Positions 16,362 to 25,572 of a DNA stretch of 64,000 nt are shown one piece after another. The translations under genes were made by a program, and so were the position numbers. Origin of the DNA: Leptospira noumeaensis (GTDB lineage: Bacteria > Spirochaetota > Leptospiria > Leptospirales > Leptospiraceae); NCBI RefSeq assembly GCF_004770765.1, contig NZ_RQFK01000026.1:806001-870000 (forward strand), in the 5' to 3' direction. Within the stretch, counting starts at the first letter, position 1. Every line of letters begins with the position of its first letter. The notes beneath the pieces are model-generated. The model was given only the letters and a program-made list of their open reading frames with translations, had not been told where the DNA came from and searched no databases.

Positions 16362-16955
16362 TTATTTTCCGTTTACAACAGATTCAATGTTAACGCTATT
16401 TAGGATCAGAAACGAATGCATCAAGATGTCTTTCCATTCTTCCTCAGGAAATTTTGGATGATAGATAAGGTTGATGGTAACTCTATAAGTTTCATTGGTA
16501 TCTTTCATAAAATAAAAGGCATTTATCTTCGTTCCGAGCAATTCTCCGGGCCCCATTAGAATTTTTGTTTTTTCCGTTTTAAATGTAAGAAGTTCCACCC
16601 ATTTGTTCACTTCGTACGGTGGGTTGCCAAAATCAGTAGCCCTTGATTCTTCCACTAAAGTTTCATACGATTTTAAAGATTCTGGTATGACAGATATCGC
16701 AATCAGTAACGAAAAACATTCTTTTTCTTGAATGCAGTCAGCTTTAAAGAAAGTGATGGGGAACTTATCCTTCATATGAAGGGAGTCGGATCGTTTTGCG
16801 ATTTTGGGAACGGTAATGGACATCGCCTTTACTTTCTGAACTTCCGTGACGGAGAAATCAATTCCGCGAAAACTATCTGAAGTTTCCGATTCTGTAGCGA
16901 AAATAGCGAGGAAGGGGAGAATGAGTAAGGCAACGAGTAAAAGTTTGTTTTTCAT
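16362..16955 (-). CDS. Exported protein, unknown
   Basis: 197 residues with a clear signal peptide (LLLVALLILPFLAIFATES) and a soluble remainder. The mature part has two Cys (DCIQEKECFSL) likely to form a disulfide, and a central strand-rich segment (KILMGPGELLGTKINAFYFMK). No domain recognised. It is upstream of the 15869-16339 gene on the same strand, separated by 22 bases. Confidence 0.55.
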   Translation of the reverse strand: MKNKLLLVALLILPFLAIFATESETSDSFRGIDFSVTEVQKVKAMSITVPKIAKRSDSLHMKDKFPITFFKADCIQEKECFSLLIAISVIPESLKSYETLVEESRATDFGNPPYEVNKWVELLTFKTEKTKILMGPGELLGTKINAFYFMKDTNETYRVTINLIYHPKFPEEEWKDILMHSFLILNSVNIESVVNGK

Positions 16956-17023
16956 TTTTTAGGATTCCGGTTTATTTGATTAACAGTCACCTAACGGATT
17001 TGTTGCATGGGAATAGAAAATTT

Positions 17024-17473
17024 TTAGACTTTTATTTTTGAAATATAGTTTATTAGACTATAATACTCGATCAAACTCCAGGGAATAAAAACACCTAACT
17101 TTGCGCACCAAAGATAAAATAGATTTTTTGTTTCAAATGGATTATTGTCAATGGGTAATAGTGAAGTTAAGATAAATGGGAACAAAATGAATGAAATACC
17201 AAATAGGGGCATAAAGGAGACATTCATATATAGGTATAAGGATTCGGTTTCTTCTTTTATATAGAACTCAGCCGAGTTAAGAAATCCGATAACGTAAGAT
17301 TTTTTGATCCATTTTGGCTCAAAATTCGAATTTAAAATTAGAGTATTTTTTACTAAATCTATATCGCAATCAGTGCAATTTATAAGAACTTGTTTGCTTC
17401 TCATTAAAAATGCTTCCGTTTTATCTTTTGAAATGAATAGTTTTCTTTTGAATTTTACGGTGAAAGGTAGCAT
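17024..17473 (-). CDS. Small membrane protein, unknown
   Basis: 149 residues. The first 75 residues are soluble with strand character and a Cys pair (INCTDCDID). They are followed by two membrane segments (LFGISFILFPFILTSLL and LFYLWCAKLGVFIPWSLI). No family recognised. It sits between a conserved exported protein and the SIR2-HerA operon, in a stretch of low GC. Confidence 0.5.
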   Translation of the reverse strand: MLPFTVKFKRKLFISKDKTEAFLMRSKQVLINCTDCDIDLVKNTLILNSNFEPKWIKKSYVIGFLNSAEFYIKEETESLYLYMNVSFMPLFGISFILFPFILTSLLPIDNNPFETKNLFYLWCAKLGVFIPWSLIEYYSLINYISKIKV

Positions 17474-17596
17474 TTTGGATTGTTTTGTATTATGAATCAG
17501 GCCTCTTTGCTAAATGCTAAACCACATAATATTTGTTATGGTTTATGAAAATCCCTATATTACGTGCCGTAGCATTGAACCGATGGAGGCGGTTCT

Positions 17597-19669
17597 TTAT
17601 GAATTTTCTTCCTTTTGCCATTCATCCGCAATTTCTTTCCAATTTAATTTCTGTTCTTTTGATCCAGTCCAAACATCCCAGAATTCAGGATCATTGGATT
17701 TCGGTCTATCCTTGTCTGCCAGTGTATTCATCTCAACGATAATCGGAATCGGTGCAGCCCATCCTAGAAGGATCGCTTTTTTTGTTGGAAGAATAGGTAA
17801 CTCATTGAGAATACTTCCAAGATTATCGGGAACCAGTTTTTTTACCATTTCCTGATCTTTGTCGTTAACAAGTCTGTGAAGTAAAAAAGAATTACATTGA
17901 GATAAAACTGTTTGCGATAATTCAGATGGCCTTTGAGAAGATAGCATTAAGCCAAGGCCAAATTTTCTTCCTTCTTTGGCAATCTTTTCAAAGGATTGAC
18001 TGCACAGTTTATTTGCTGTTATTTCATCGCTGTCACCTTCATAACGTTTTATAAAGTTATGTGCTTCCTCCACGACCAATGTCGTTGGTAGAATATTACC
18101 TGTCATTCTTCTATATCTTTGATGACCTTCGAAAATTACTCTCGATAAAACAGATACAATTACAAAAAGTATTTCTGACGGTAAAAGAGATAAATCAATG
18201 ATATTTATACTTCCATTATCGTCATCGCTACCGATGTATTCACTCAGCCATTGTTCAAGAGTTGGTTCTTCTTTCGTTTTTGTCTCTATAACTGATGCAA
18301 TCCTGGAGTCAGTTATAATGCTTCGAACTCGCATGATGAAAAAATCCATATATTGTTGCACATTATTTTCTTGTGAAAGTCTTTCAACATGACTCAGAAA
18401 ATCTTCATTGGTAAAAAATACAGGACTATCTTCATCAGGTCCTTGATAAGTTTTTAATTCTCCAAAGACTGTCTGAGTATCTAAGATAGTATTAACTATT
18501 TCATTTAGATCAGCTAAGTCAAACGCAGGAAAATACCCAGCATTGTTTTTTTGTCTTCGACCTAAGATCGTATTTATTGAAGTTATAATACTTTGGATTT
18601 TTGTTTTTTGCGGCTTTTTTAAAGAGGCAGAAAGTATATTCAAGGAGTTTATAGAAGCTTGTAATAATTCACCAAGATTTTGCTTCCCTGGAAATCCAGC
18701 AATTGTATCTATACCTAACCTTTCAAAGTTCCTTAAAGATACAAGCAAACTTGTTATAAACCTCTTTGGTTTTATTAAACTATCATTCTCATCAAGTCTA
18801 CCACCATAACGAACCTCTCTCAAAGTTTTTCGTAATAATGGTCTTTGAGTTTTACCACTTGCTTGTGCTATAGAACTCCATTCATAACTATTCCACAACC
18901 AACTAGGAACTTTTAATTGATTTACGTTTAAATTTTCGCCTGTTTTTTTAGTTAAAATTACTTGGAATTTCCGGACATTACATAGGCCATCAAAGGTATT
19001 GGTATATTCGCCATTTGGATCAAGTACAATAAAACGAGAATTTAGTTTTTTACCTTCCTTAAGCTCTTTTTGAGCTGCTTCAAGTGACCATCGTATAAGA
19101 CCAGCAACTGAGCAGGATTTTCCGCTACCCGTATTTCCTAAAACTGCTATATGGCGACCAAATACGCGATCAGGATTTATATAAACAGGTGCATTTGCAG
19201 CCATTGAAGAAATACCAATTTTCACCTTTGCATAGCTATCTTTGTTTTGTACGATTGCCCTCAATTGTGCTTGATTTGGTACTACAACAATATCGCCAAC
19301 GGATGGATAGCTATAAACGCCCCTCTCAATTTCATAATTCCCGTTAGCTTCTTTTAAAACACCTAACGGACTGATAGATAATTTTCTAAGAGGGAAAGGT
19401 AAATCGATAAGATCAAAGTCTTTATAACCTTTTCGTTTGGGGTACGGGGAATGTTCGATGCCAACCCATGAAATAATCCCTACCAAAGATCCCGATTCGT
19501 TAGGAATTAAAACAAAACCATTTACTTTTGGAAAAAGCTGTGGAACTCCAGTATTTATTGCCGTACTTTGAGGCGCATTAATCTCAAGTAAAACTTTAAT
19601 CTCACGAGGAGAAATGAACTCAACCGTACCAATTGTCTGATTTCGAATATGATCAAACTCTTTATTCAT
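17597..19669 (-). CDS. herA: HerA-family ATPase of a SIR2-HerA anti-phage system
   Basis: 690 residues. A HAS-barrel-like N-terminus (IGTVEFISPREIKVLLEIN) precedes a RecA-like ATPase with Walker A GNTGSGKS at 178-185. Walker B with catalytic Glu (LVVEEAHNF) lies near 530-537. Further ATPase motifs are FIVLDPNGEY and a sensor region (KFGLGLMLSSQRPSEL). HerA proteins form hexameric motors. Here the start overlaps the end of a SIR2 gene by 8 bases, the arrangement of SIR2-HerA defence pairs, in which the complex depletes NAD and degrades nucleic acid during infection. Large inserts around residues 260-420 are typical of the defence branch rather than of archaeal repair HerA. Confidence 0.88.
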   Translation of the reverse strand: MNKEFDHIRNQTIGTVEFISPREIKVLLEINAPQSTAINTGVPQLFPKVNGFVLIPNESGSLVGIISWVGIEHSPYPKRKGYKDFDLIDLPFPLRKLSISPLGVLKEANGNYEIERGVYSYPSVGDIVVVPNQAQLRAIVQNKDSYAKVKIGISSMAANAPVYINPDRVFGRHIAVLGNTGSGKSCSVAGLIRWSLEAAQKELKEGKKLNSRFIVLDPNGEYTNTFDGLCNVRKFQVILTKKTGENLNVNQLKVPSWLWNSYEWSSIAQASGKTQRPLLRKTLREVRYGGRLDENDSLIKPKRFITSLLVSLRNFERLGIDTIAGFPGKQNLGELLQASINSLNILSASLKKPQKTKIQSIITSINTILGRRQKNNAGYFPAFDLADLNEIVNTILDTQTVFGELKTYQGPDEDSPVFFTNEDFLSHVERLSQENNVQQYMDFFIMRVRSIITDSRIASVIETKTKEEPTLEQWLSEYIGSDDDNGSINIIDLSLLPSEILFVIVSVLSRVIFEGHQRYRRMTGNILPTTLVVEEAHNFIKRYEGDSDEITANKLCSQSFEKIAKEGRKFGLGLMLSSQRPSELSQTVLSQCNSFLLHRLVNDKDQEMVKKLVPDNLGSILNELPILPTKKAILLGWAAPIPIIVEMNTLADKDRPKSNDPEFWDVWTGSKEQKLNWKEIADEWQKEENS

Positions 19670-20912
19670 TCAAATCATCATTTTTAGGAGGAATATCGAA
19701 ACCTCTTTTTTCAACTATCTTCTGTTTCCTGTCGGAAATCCGATCTATCGCAGATTTTGGTAAATAATTTTCAGTTAAGGTTCGAATTTGTCCAAAATGA
19801 TTACCGATAAGAAGCGTTATTTGTGAAAGATTGCATTTCTCGACAAAGTTTTGTATTCGACCATCGGCTTTATCAAAAGAAATAATAACCAAATGAGTAG
19901 AAGGTATGGTTATCATATCCAACAGTATTGAATTTATATGGGAATCACCAAATCCGTACCCATAGGTAACAAGAACAGAGTTAGGCCGGCAAGTTGCGGT
20001 TGAAAGATCTCTAAATAATTCTGAATATGGAAAATAAGCTGTATCAATCCCTTTGGCAGAATTAGGATAAATAATATATCTTTCATATGGATCGTTTTTA
20101 TCTTCCTCTTTTAATTCTGTTCCAAAAGGTATTGGTTTTTTTTGAATTCCCTCATCATTTATACACCAATCCAATGAGCCATGAAGTTTTGTATACCTTA
20201 CGACTCCCTCCACATAACGCGGTTCACCACGAATCCCTGGCGGATTATAATGGAAATCCAGCTCCATTTTATGCATTCGCATTATAGGATTTAATTTTCC
20301 GACAAACCGGTCTAAAGTATGAATCCCCGCAGAATCCAGTGTGTACTCGATGAACCGATCGTAATTCGTTGTGAAAATATTGAGTCGGTCTCTGGTTGCA
20401 GTTCGGCTGCTGAAACTTATTAAAAATCGTTTCAATAAAGAAATCGCCTCATTTCCTTCTTTGGCTTCTAAAACAGCCTTTTCATTCTTCAGTAGATTTT
20501 CGATTAAATTTTTTAGCTTATCATTTATCTCTTGTTCTAACGTATCAGCTTTAGCGTCTTGAAGTATTTTCAAACCCTTTAGTAATTCTATCGCTGTCCG
20601 TAGATCATCTTCAAAATTCGCACGACCCCTTTCAATTTTCTGTGCTTCAGTATCAGCATAATTCTTGATTCTTTCTTTTTCTGTCGTAAATTCTATTCTT
20701 TGCATTGCTTGTGGAGAGATCTTAGCTTCACTGCAAATACCCGTAGTAACCCCAGTGCCTAATAGTAAAGATAAATGTTCACTCTGAAAAACTGCTGTTA
20801 GCCATGGCTCAATTTTGGAACGTAACTGTTTTTTATCTGGAGAATCAGATCCTTCGGGTATTTCATTTGCGATAAATAGAATATGTTCATTTTTCCAATC
20901 TATTGAATCCAC
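19662..20912 (-). CDS. SIR2-domain NADase of a SIR2-HerA anti-phage system
   Basis: 416 residues from a GTG start with GGAG eight bases upstream. The SIR2-type fold is marked by LLLGTGVTTG (49-58, the Gly-rich NAD loop), TTNYD (181-185) and KLHGS with H244, the likely catalytic His. A later YGYGFGDSHIN segment is common in defence SIR2 proteins. These enzymes consume NAD when triggered. Overlap with the HerA gene supports a two-gene operon. The Gly-rich loop departs from the classical GAGxS form, as is usual in defence SIR2s. Confidence 0.88.
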   Translation of the reverse strand: MDSIDWKNEHILFIANEIPEGSDSPDKKQLRSKIEPWLTAVFQSEHLSLLLGTGVTTGICSEAKISPQAMQRIEFTTEKERIKNYADTEAQKIERGRANFEDDLRTAIELLKGLKILQDAKADTLEQEINDKLKNLIENLLKNEKAVLEAKEGNEAISLLKRFLISFSSRTATRDRLNIFTTNYDRFIEYTLDSAGIHTLDRFVGKLNPIMRMHKMELDFHYNPPGIRGEPRYVEGVVRYTKLHGSLDWCINDEGIQKKPIPFGTELKEEDKNDPYERYIIYPNSAKGIDTAYFPYSELFRDLSTATCRPNSVLVTYGYGFGDSHINSILLDMITIPSTHLVIISFDKADGRIQNFVEKCNLSQITLLIGNHFGQIRTLTENYLPKSAIDRISDRKQKIVEKRGFDIPPKNDDLNE

Positions 20913-20916
20913 TTAA

Positions 20917-21015
20917 TTATCTCCATAAAACCGCTTGTATTAATTCTTCTGAGGTGAGAAAGTTTTGGAAGCGGTTAACCATTGCTTGTTGTTCAGTCAA
21001 GAGAGTTTGTGGGAT
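20917..21015 (-). pseudogene. 3' coding relic upstream of the SIR2 gene
   Basis: On the minus strand an open frame reads IPQTLLTEQQAMVNRF, then QNFLTSEELIQAVLWR, and stops at 20919-20917, four bases before the SIR2 GTG. Composition is protein-like, and its last codons supply the GGAG ribosome site of the SIR2 gene. Upstream of it the sequence becomes a low-complexity G-run, so the rest of the gene appears to be lost. I cannot name the parent gene. It may have been the preceding member of the operon, or the signal may be chance. Confidence 0.35.
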
Positions 21016-21028
21016 ATAAAATAATAAT

Positions 21029-21059
21029 CCCACCCACCCCCACCATTCCCCTCTCTCCC
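21029..21059 (-). other. G-quadruplex-capable G-tract
   Basis: The minus strand carries runs of 3, 4, 5, 3 and 3 G within 31 bases, separated by short loops of 1 to 6 bases, meeting the usual G3+N1-7 pattern. It is the only such tract I noticed in this AT-rich window. It lies just upstream of the SIR2-HerA operon, at the border with the aquaporin gene, and could affect transcription or mark an insertion boundary. Confidence 0.5.
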
Positions 21060-21084
21060 TCAAAATAATGCAATCAAACTATCG

Positions 21085-21801
21085 TTATCCTATCCCCCAT
21101 CGAATCGCAACCGCCGCTATCGCCGCACCCACTAACGGGATTACCACTGGGAGCCATGCATATTTCCAATTGGAATTCCCTTTATTAGGAATGGGTAATA
21201 ACCAATGGGCAATCCTTGGGCCTAAGTCACGAGCGGGGTTGATCGCATAACCGGTAGTTCCACCTAGCGAAAAACCAATGGCCCAAACTAGGAGTCCTAC
21301 AAATCCAGTTCCCACAACACCGGTAGCACCACCGTTGAACGGAGAAAAGATGGCATGAATTCCTATGATGAGGATAAAAGTTCCGAGTCCTTCACTAATC
21401 ACATTGGAGAGAGTGTGTTTGATGGCAGGTGATGTGGAAAATACCGCTAGAATCGTTCCAGAATCTTTGGTTTCTTTCCAATGGGGAAGGTAGTGCAAAT
21501 AAACGAGAGTGGCTCCGAGGGCAGCGCCCGAGATTTGAGCGAGGCTATAAGGGAGAAAGATCGAAAAATCTCCGGTTTGGATGCAAACAGAGAGGGTAAC
21601 CGCAGGATTCAAATGGGCCCCGGGGCTTCCCAAGGCCTTTGCAACCAAAACACCGAAACAGACCGCAAGGGCCCAAGCTGTGGTGATGGTGATCCATCCG
21701 CTGTCTTTTGCCTTTGACTTTTCTAATAAAACACCAGCAACCACACCGTCACCCAGTAGAATGAGAACAGCAGTTCCAAAAAATTCTCCAACCAGTTCCA
21801 A
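21085..21801 (-). CDS. glpF: Aquaglyceroporin (MIP family)
   Basis: About 238 residues from a TTG at 21801 that has a strong AAAGGGGG ribosome site 6-7 bases upstream. The frame extends to 21888, but the extra 29 residues are hydrophilic and unlike MIP N-termini. Six membrane segments and the two NPA half-helices are present (HLNPAVT and INPARD). The Asp after the second NPAR and a GWITI-type first helix favour a glycerol facilitator over a strict water channel. It would carry glycerol and similar small solutes across the inner membrane. Confidence 0.88.
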   Translation of the reverse strand: MELVGEFFGTAVLILLGDGVVAGVLLEKSKAKDSGWITITTAWALAVCFGVLVAKALGSPGAHLNPAVTLSVCIQTGDFSIFLPYSLAQISGAALGATLVYLHYLPHWKETKDSGTILAVFSTSPAIKHTLSNVISEGLGTFILIIGIHAIFSPFNGGATGVVGTGFVGLLVWAIGFSLGGTTGYAINPARDLGPRIAHWLLPIPNKGNSNWKYAWLPVVIPLVGAAIAAVAIRWGIG

Positions 21802-21936
21802 ATTAAGCCCCCTTTGGCTTTTCGTAAGGACTTTATCTAAAGGGACATAGAACCAGCCGCAACCATTTTTGGACGAGCTTCCCTCCAATTTATTCTAGGA
21901 TTTTCCGTTGAATCATAAATCGTGGGAAAATAGACC

Positions 21937-23229
21937 ATGAAAGAAAGCGCACTTGAGTATCACGCTCGGTTTCCGAAAGGAAAAACCAAAGTAGTTCCGA
22001 CAAAACCAACGGAGAACAGTTACGACCTGTCCTTGGCATACTCACCGGGAGTCGCTTACCCTTGCCTCGAAATTGAAAAAAAACCAGAACTCGTTTATGA
22101 ATACACAAACCGAGGAAATTTAGTCGGGATCATTACCAATGGAACTGCTATTTTAGGTCTTGGTAATATTGGAGCTTCCGCTGGAAAACCAGTCATGGAA
22201 GGAAAGGCAGTTTTATTCAAAAAATTTGCCGGCATTGATGTGTTTGATATTGAAATCAATGAAACAGATCCTGAAAAATTCATTACGATTGTAAAAGCCC
22301 TCGAACCGACGTTTGGTGGTATCAATTTGGAAGACATCCGTGCCCCAGAATGTTTTCATATCGAAAAAACTTTAGATGAAAGTATGAAAATTCCTGTGTT
22401 TCATGATGACCAACATGGAACGGCTATCATCTCTACAGCGGCACTACTCAATTCATTAGAACTTACCGGTAAAAAAGCTGGTAACATCAAAGTTGTGATC
22501 AATGGAGCAGGTGCTGCGGCCATTTCCATTGCTGAGATGTTAACACATATCGGCGTCAAACATGAATCCATTTATATGTTGGATTCACGTGGTGTGATCA
22601 ATCACAAACGAACGAACTTACATGAAACCAAGTTACCTTTTGTTCGTAACACCGATGCAGAAACTCTAGAAGATATTTTTCCAGGAACCGATGTATTCAT
22701 CGGAGTATCTGTTGCCAATGTGGTAACAGAAGCTATGGTAAAAACGATGGCAGACAAACCAATTATGTTTGCTCTTGCCAACCCCGACCCAGAAATTCCT
22801 TATCCCGATGCCAAACATGCAAGACCAGACCTCATCATGGCAACCGGTCGCAGTGATTATCCTAACCAAGTCAATAATGTACTCGGGTTTCCATTTATCT
22901 TTCGCGGTGCTCTTGATATTCGTGCAAAAGTAGTGAACATGGAAATGAAGTTGGCTGCTGCTTATGCTTTAAGTGAACTCACAAAACTTCCGGTTCCTAT
23001 CGAAGTTTCTGAAGCTTACAACGAAAAAGAAATTCGATTTGGTGCTGACTATATCATTCCAAAACCTTTGGACTCGAGAGTTCTTTACCATGTGGCTCCC
23101 GCAGTGGCAGAAGCCGCTGTCAAAACAGGTGTGAACCAGGTTGAGTATCCAGGCCGCGAGGCTTATGTAAAGTTTTTGGAATCCATCATGGCCCAACAAC
23201 AAGAGCCAATCAGCGCTTTAGAAATCTAA
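21937..23229 (+). CDS. NADP-dependent malic enzyme (short form)
   Basis: 430 residues, the length of bacterial malic enzymes without the C-terminal phosphotransacetylase-like domain. N-terminal domain motifs include [24 protein letters not shown] and [18 protein letters not shown]. The metal and substrate region reads [14 protein letters not shown] and [10 protein letters not shown]. The Rossmann loop is INGAGAAAI, and [22 protein letters not shown] follow. It decarboxylates malate to pyruvate, giving NADPH. It is divergent from the aquaporin gene and followed by a hairpin, so it is monocistronic. Confidence 0.93.
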   Translation: MKESALEYHARFPKGKTKVVPTKPTENSYDLSLAYSPGVAYPCLEIEKKPELVYEYTNRGNLVGIITNGTAILGLGNIGASAGKPVMEGKAVLFKKFAGIDVFDIEINETDPEKFITIVKALEPTFGGINLEDIRAPECFHIEKTLDESMKIPVFHDDQHGTAIISTAALLNSLELTGKKAGNIKVVINGAGAAAISIAEMLTHIGVKHESIYMLDSRGVINHKRTNLHETKLPFVRNTDAETLEDIFPGTDVFIGVSVANVVTEAMVKTMADKPIMFALANPDPEIPYPDAKHARPDLIMATGRSDYPNQVNNVLGFPFIFRGALDIRAKVVNMEMKLAAAYALSELTKLPVPIEVSEAYNEKEIRFGADYIIPKPLDSRVLYHVAPAVAEAAVKTGVNQVEYPGREAYVKFLESIMAQQQEPISALEI

Positions 23230-23232
23230 ACC

Positions 23233-23283
23233 AATCTAAATCCAACAAGCCGTTCATATGTATGGGACTGTTGTATTTAGATT
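23233..23283 (+). terminator. Hairpin terminator after malic enzyme
   Basis: AATCTAAATCCAACA (23233-23247) pairs with TGTTGTATTTAGATT (23269-23283) with one mismatch and a 21-base loop. A T-run follows at 23290-23294. It lies between convergent genes. Confidence 0.5.
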
Positions 23284-23356
23284 CAAATCTTTTTCGTTTT
23301 GGATTTAATTTGATTTCGCTAAATTCACTTTCGCTTTAACTTTCAAATGATTTCAT

Positions 23357-23812
23357 TCAGTTGGATTGAATTTTATTTGCAACCCAGCTATCAACCGCTA
23401 GTTGGCCACCACCAGCAATCATCAAAATCACTGCCATTCCTATGGCTAAGATATGGTATTCAAATCCTTCGCCCGCTTGTTGGTTGAACCAATTCATAAA
23501 AAACCCGTTTTTCCTCACATAAATGGCGGCTCCAATCATGGTAATCGCAATCCCAAACGAGGACAATCTTGTGAAAAATCCAAAGATAAGGCCCAAGGCC
23601 CCGAAAGATTCTGCCACAATGACTAAAAATCCAATGGCATAAGGAATCCCTTCCGATTTAAAAAATTCCAAAGTAGCGGAAAATCCATACCCTCCGAACC
23701 ATCCGCATAACTTCTGTAATCCATGTGGAAGGATGACTAAACCTAAAACCAATCGCAGTAAGGTAAAAAACCAACTTGATTCTGTGTAGAATAACTTTTC
23801 TAACATTTTCAT
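23357..23812 (-). CDS. DoxX family membrane protein
   Basis: 151 residues with four membrane segments. The DoxX pattern is present: RLVLGLVILPHGLQKL near residue 20, FGGYGFSATLEFFKSEGIP, then FLVIVAESFGALGLIFGFFTRL and IGAAIYVRKNGFFMNW. In other bacteria DoxX proteins take part in thiosulfate or redox metabolism or accompany peptide RiPP operons; here it stands next to an AraC regulator on the same strand, 69 bases apart, which probably controls it. Confidence 0.85.
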   Translation of the reverse strand: MKMLEKLFYTESSWFFTLLRLVLGLVILPHGLQKLCGWFGGYGFSATLEFFKSEGIPYAIGFLVIVAESFGALGLIFGFFTRLSSFGIAITMIGAAIYVRKNGFFMNWFNQQAGEGFEYHILAIGMAVILMIAGGGQLAVDSWVANKIQSN

Positions 23813-23881
23813 TTCCTTTTGTAAGTGTTGGTTGTATCTTACGGAAAAACGATAGGTTGGTAAATGGAGAGAATTGGATTT

Positions 23882-24781
23882 TTATGGTAGTTTTCGTTTC
23901 AGTTGTCTAAAAGTTTCGGGTGAACTATCCGTATGGCTTTTAAAAAATTTACTAAAATAGGAATTATCAACAAAACCCAATGTCAAAGCAATTTGATTGA
24001 TATTCAAATCAGAATGAAGTAATAGTCGTTTGATTTCCAAAACCAATCTCTCTTGGATGATTGCCTTTGCCGATTTCCCATATTGTTTTTGGCAGAGTTG
24101 GTTTAAATTTCCTGAGGAAGTTCCAATTTGTTTTGCATAATAAGAAGTTGTTTTTTGGTATTTAAAATGATTTTCTAACAACCGGAAAAAATTCCATAAT
24201 TTAGAATCGATTGAGATTTTGTCTGCAAAGGATGTATTAAATTCTTTCAGCGATTGTTGCAAAACCAACTGAATCAAAAGATAAGTCATAGAGGAATTGG
24301 ATTTTGAATTTTTTTCACCGAGTAATCTTTCAAAATCGTTTTTGAATTGTTCTGCGCCTTCGACTGTTAGTTTAGAATTTTCATTTCCCAATTGGAAAAA
24401 AGGATAGTTTTGAAAACTGGTGACTTGGCCCCCATGTTCGGAGAGGTAGTCCGGATAAATTTTTAAAGCAAAACCTTTTACTGGTTTGGAAAAGATCCAA
24501 GAATGCACTTGGCCAGGTCTTAAGAAAAAAAGACTGTTTTCTGTAATCGTATGGGAGTGGAAGTCGATGGAATGAGTTCCTTCTCCTTCCATAAAATAGA
24601 ATAATGCATAATAAGAATGTCTATGAGAACTATCAAAGGTTTGGAATCCATTGGGCAATTCTTCCAAACGACCGACATAAAAACTGGAATTTTGATCTTC
24701 ACCATGAACATCAGTTAAATGAACCATGGGAATGTTTTTGATTTCGGTTTGTTTCTTAGGTGGTGAATTTAGCGTTTTCAT
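23882..24781 (-). CDS. AraC-family regulator with cupin sensor domain
   Basis: 299 residues. An N-terminal cupin-like domain (about 40-115: FYFMEGEGTHSIDFHSHTI, then LFFLRPGQVHSWIF) precedes a C-terminal AraC HTH (about 200-298). The HTH contains YYAKQIGTSSGNLNQLCQKQYGKSAKA and the second helix set NINQIALTLGFVDNSYFSKFFK. It is an effector-binding transcriptional activator. The adjacent DoxX gene lies downstream on the same strand and is a likely target. Confidence 0.9.
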   Translation of the reverse strand: MKTLNSPPKKQTEIKNIPMVHLTDVHGEDQNSSFYVGRLEELPNGFQTFDSSHRHSYYALFYFMEGEGTHSIDFHSHTITENSLFFLRPGQVHSWIFSKPVKGFALKIYPDYLSEHGGQVTSFQNYPFFQLGNENSKLTVEGAEQFKNDFERLLGEKNSKSNSSMTYLLIQLVLQQSLKEFNTSFADKISIDSKLWNFFRLLENHFKYQKTTSYYAKQIGTSSGNLNQLCQKQYGKSAKAIIQERLVLEIKRLLLHSDLNINQIALTLGFVDNSYFSKFFKSHTDSSPETFRQLKRKLP

Positions 24782-24961
24782 TTCGGAAGTTAAATTAAAG
24801 TAACCATCTACCCACCAAAATCCAGAGGATTCGAATCCTAAAAGATGCGGATAGCGGTATTTTTCCCTTTGGGGGAGAATTCTCTGGATTTGAATCGTAA
24901 ATGGGACTACGAAAAAAATCTAAAAAAAATCGATTTTCCCCTAGAAAAAGTACTTGTCTTA

Positions 24962-25002
24962 ATTTGTGCAACGCACATAACTGTGTTGTGCGTTGCACAA
25001 AT
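24962..25002 (+). promoter_or_regulatory. Double palindromic operator in front of the phasin-like gene
   Basis: Two 16-base arms, ATTTGTGCAACGCACA (24962-24977) and its exact reverse complement (24987-25002), flank a 9-base spacer. Each arm is itself a palindrome, TGTGC-N3-GCACA. The core TGC-N3-GCA resembles the CTGC-N3/4-GCAG sites of PhaR, the repressor of phasin genes in alphaproteobacteria. The gene starts at 25026 with AGGAG. A PhaR-like repressor is therefore inferred; none is encoded in this window. Confidence 0.55.
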
Positions 25003-25025
25003 AGGTGAAAACCAGGAGCTAAATT

Positions 25026-25397
25026 ATGGAAAAACAAATCATGGACATTCTTAACGCAGGTATCGGACTTTTCCAATCAGGAAAAGAAGGTCTTGAAAAA
25101 GCTAAAACTCAGTTGGAAACAACTTATAATGAATTAGTATCCAAAGGTGCTTTGGACAACACGGAAGATTCTGTAAAGATTCGCCAATCCGTTGACAAAA
25201 TCCTAACAGACATTAAAGAATTCTCTAGTGTTGCTGGAAAAAACTACGACGAAACTCGTTCTAAAATCGTAGACAACTACAACAAAATTGCTGAAGAAAT
25301 CAAAGCAAAAATGCCTGAAGGAAAAATCGAATCCGTAAAAGCAAAAATCAATGAAGTTGCGGAATCTATCAAAAAAACAGGTGCTGCAAAAGCATAA
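25026..25397 (+). CDS. Phasin-like coiled-coil protein
   Basis: 123 residues, all helical and amphipathic, with Lys/Glu heptads and no signal peptide. It contains [29 protein letters not shown] and [28 protein letters not shown] segments, like the PhaF/PhaI phasin-related proteins that coat polyhydroxyalkanoate granules or related lipid bodies. It has a strong AGGAG ribosome site, a double operator upstream and a strong terminator, consistent with a highly expressed single gene. Whether the organism makes PHA cannot be seen here. Confidence 0.65.
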   Translation: MEKQIMDILNAGIGLFQSGKEGLEKAKTQLETTYNELVSKGALDNTEDSVKIRQSVDKILTDIKEFSSVAGKNYDETRSKIVDNYNKIAEEIKAKMPEGKIESVKAKINEVAESIKKTGAAKA

Positions 25398-25415
25398 GTT
25401 TCTTTAAAGAAGAGG

Positions 25416-25440
25416 AGGTCGGCATCCCGACCTTTTCTCT
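25416..25440 (+). terminator. Rho-independent terminator after the phasin-like gene
   Basis: AGGTCGG (25416-25422) pairs with CCGACCT (25427-25433), loop CATC, followed by TTTTCTCTTTT. Confidence 0.85.
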
Positions 25441-25572
25441 TTTCTTTATCTATATTCTTTTTTTAAAAATCTCATTTAAAACAACCAAACTTCTAAATCT
25501 TAACTCACTTCCATTCCATCTGATTTACTTTCCCTATTGACAGATGATTCTTTTCACTTCAACCTGGAATCA

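Noticed and set aside
21802..21888. 29-codon extension of the aquaglyceroporin
   Set aside because: Hydrophilic and unlike MIP N-termini; the TTG at 21801 has a strong AAAGGGGG ribosome site.
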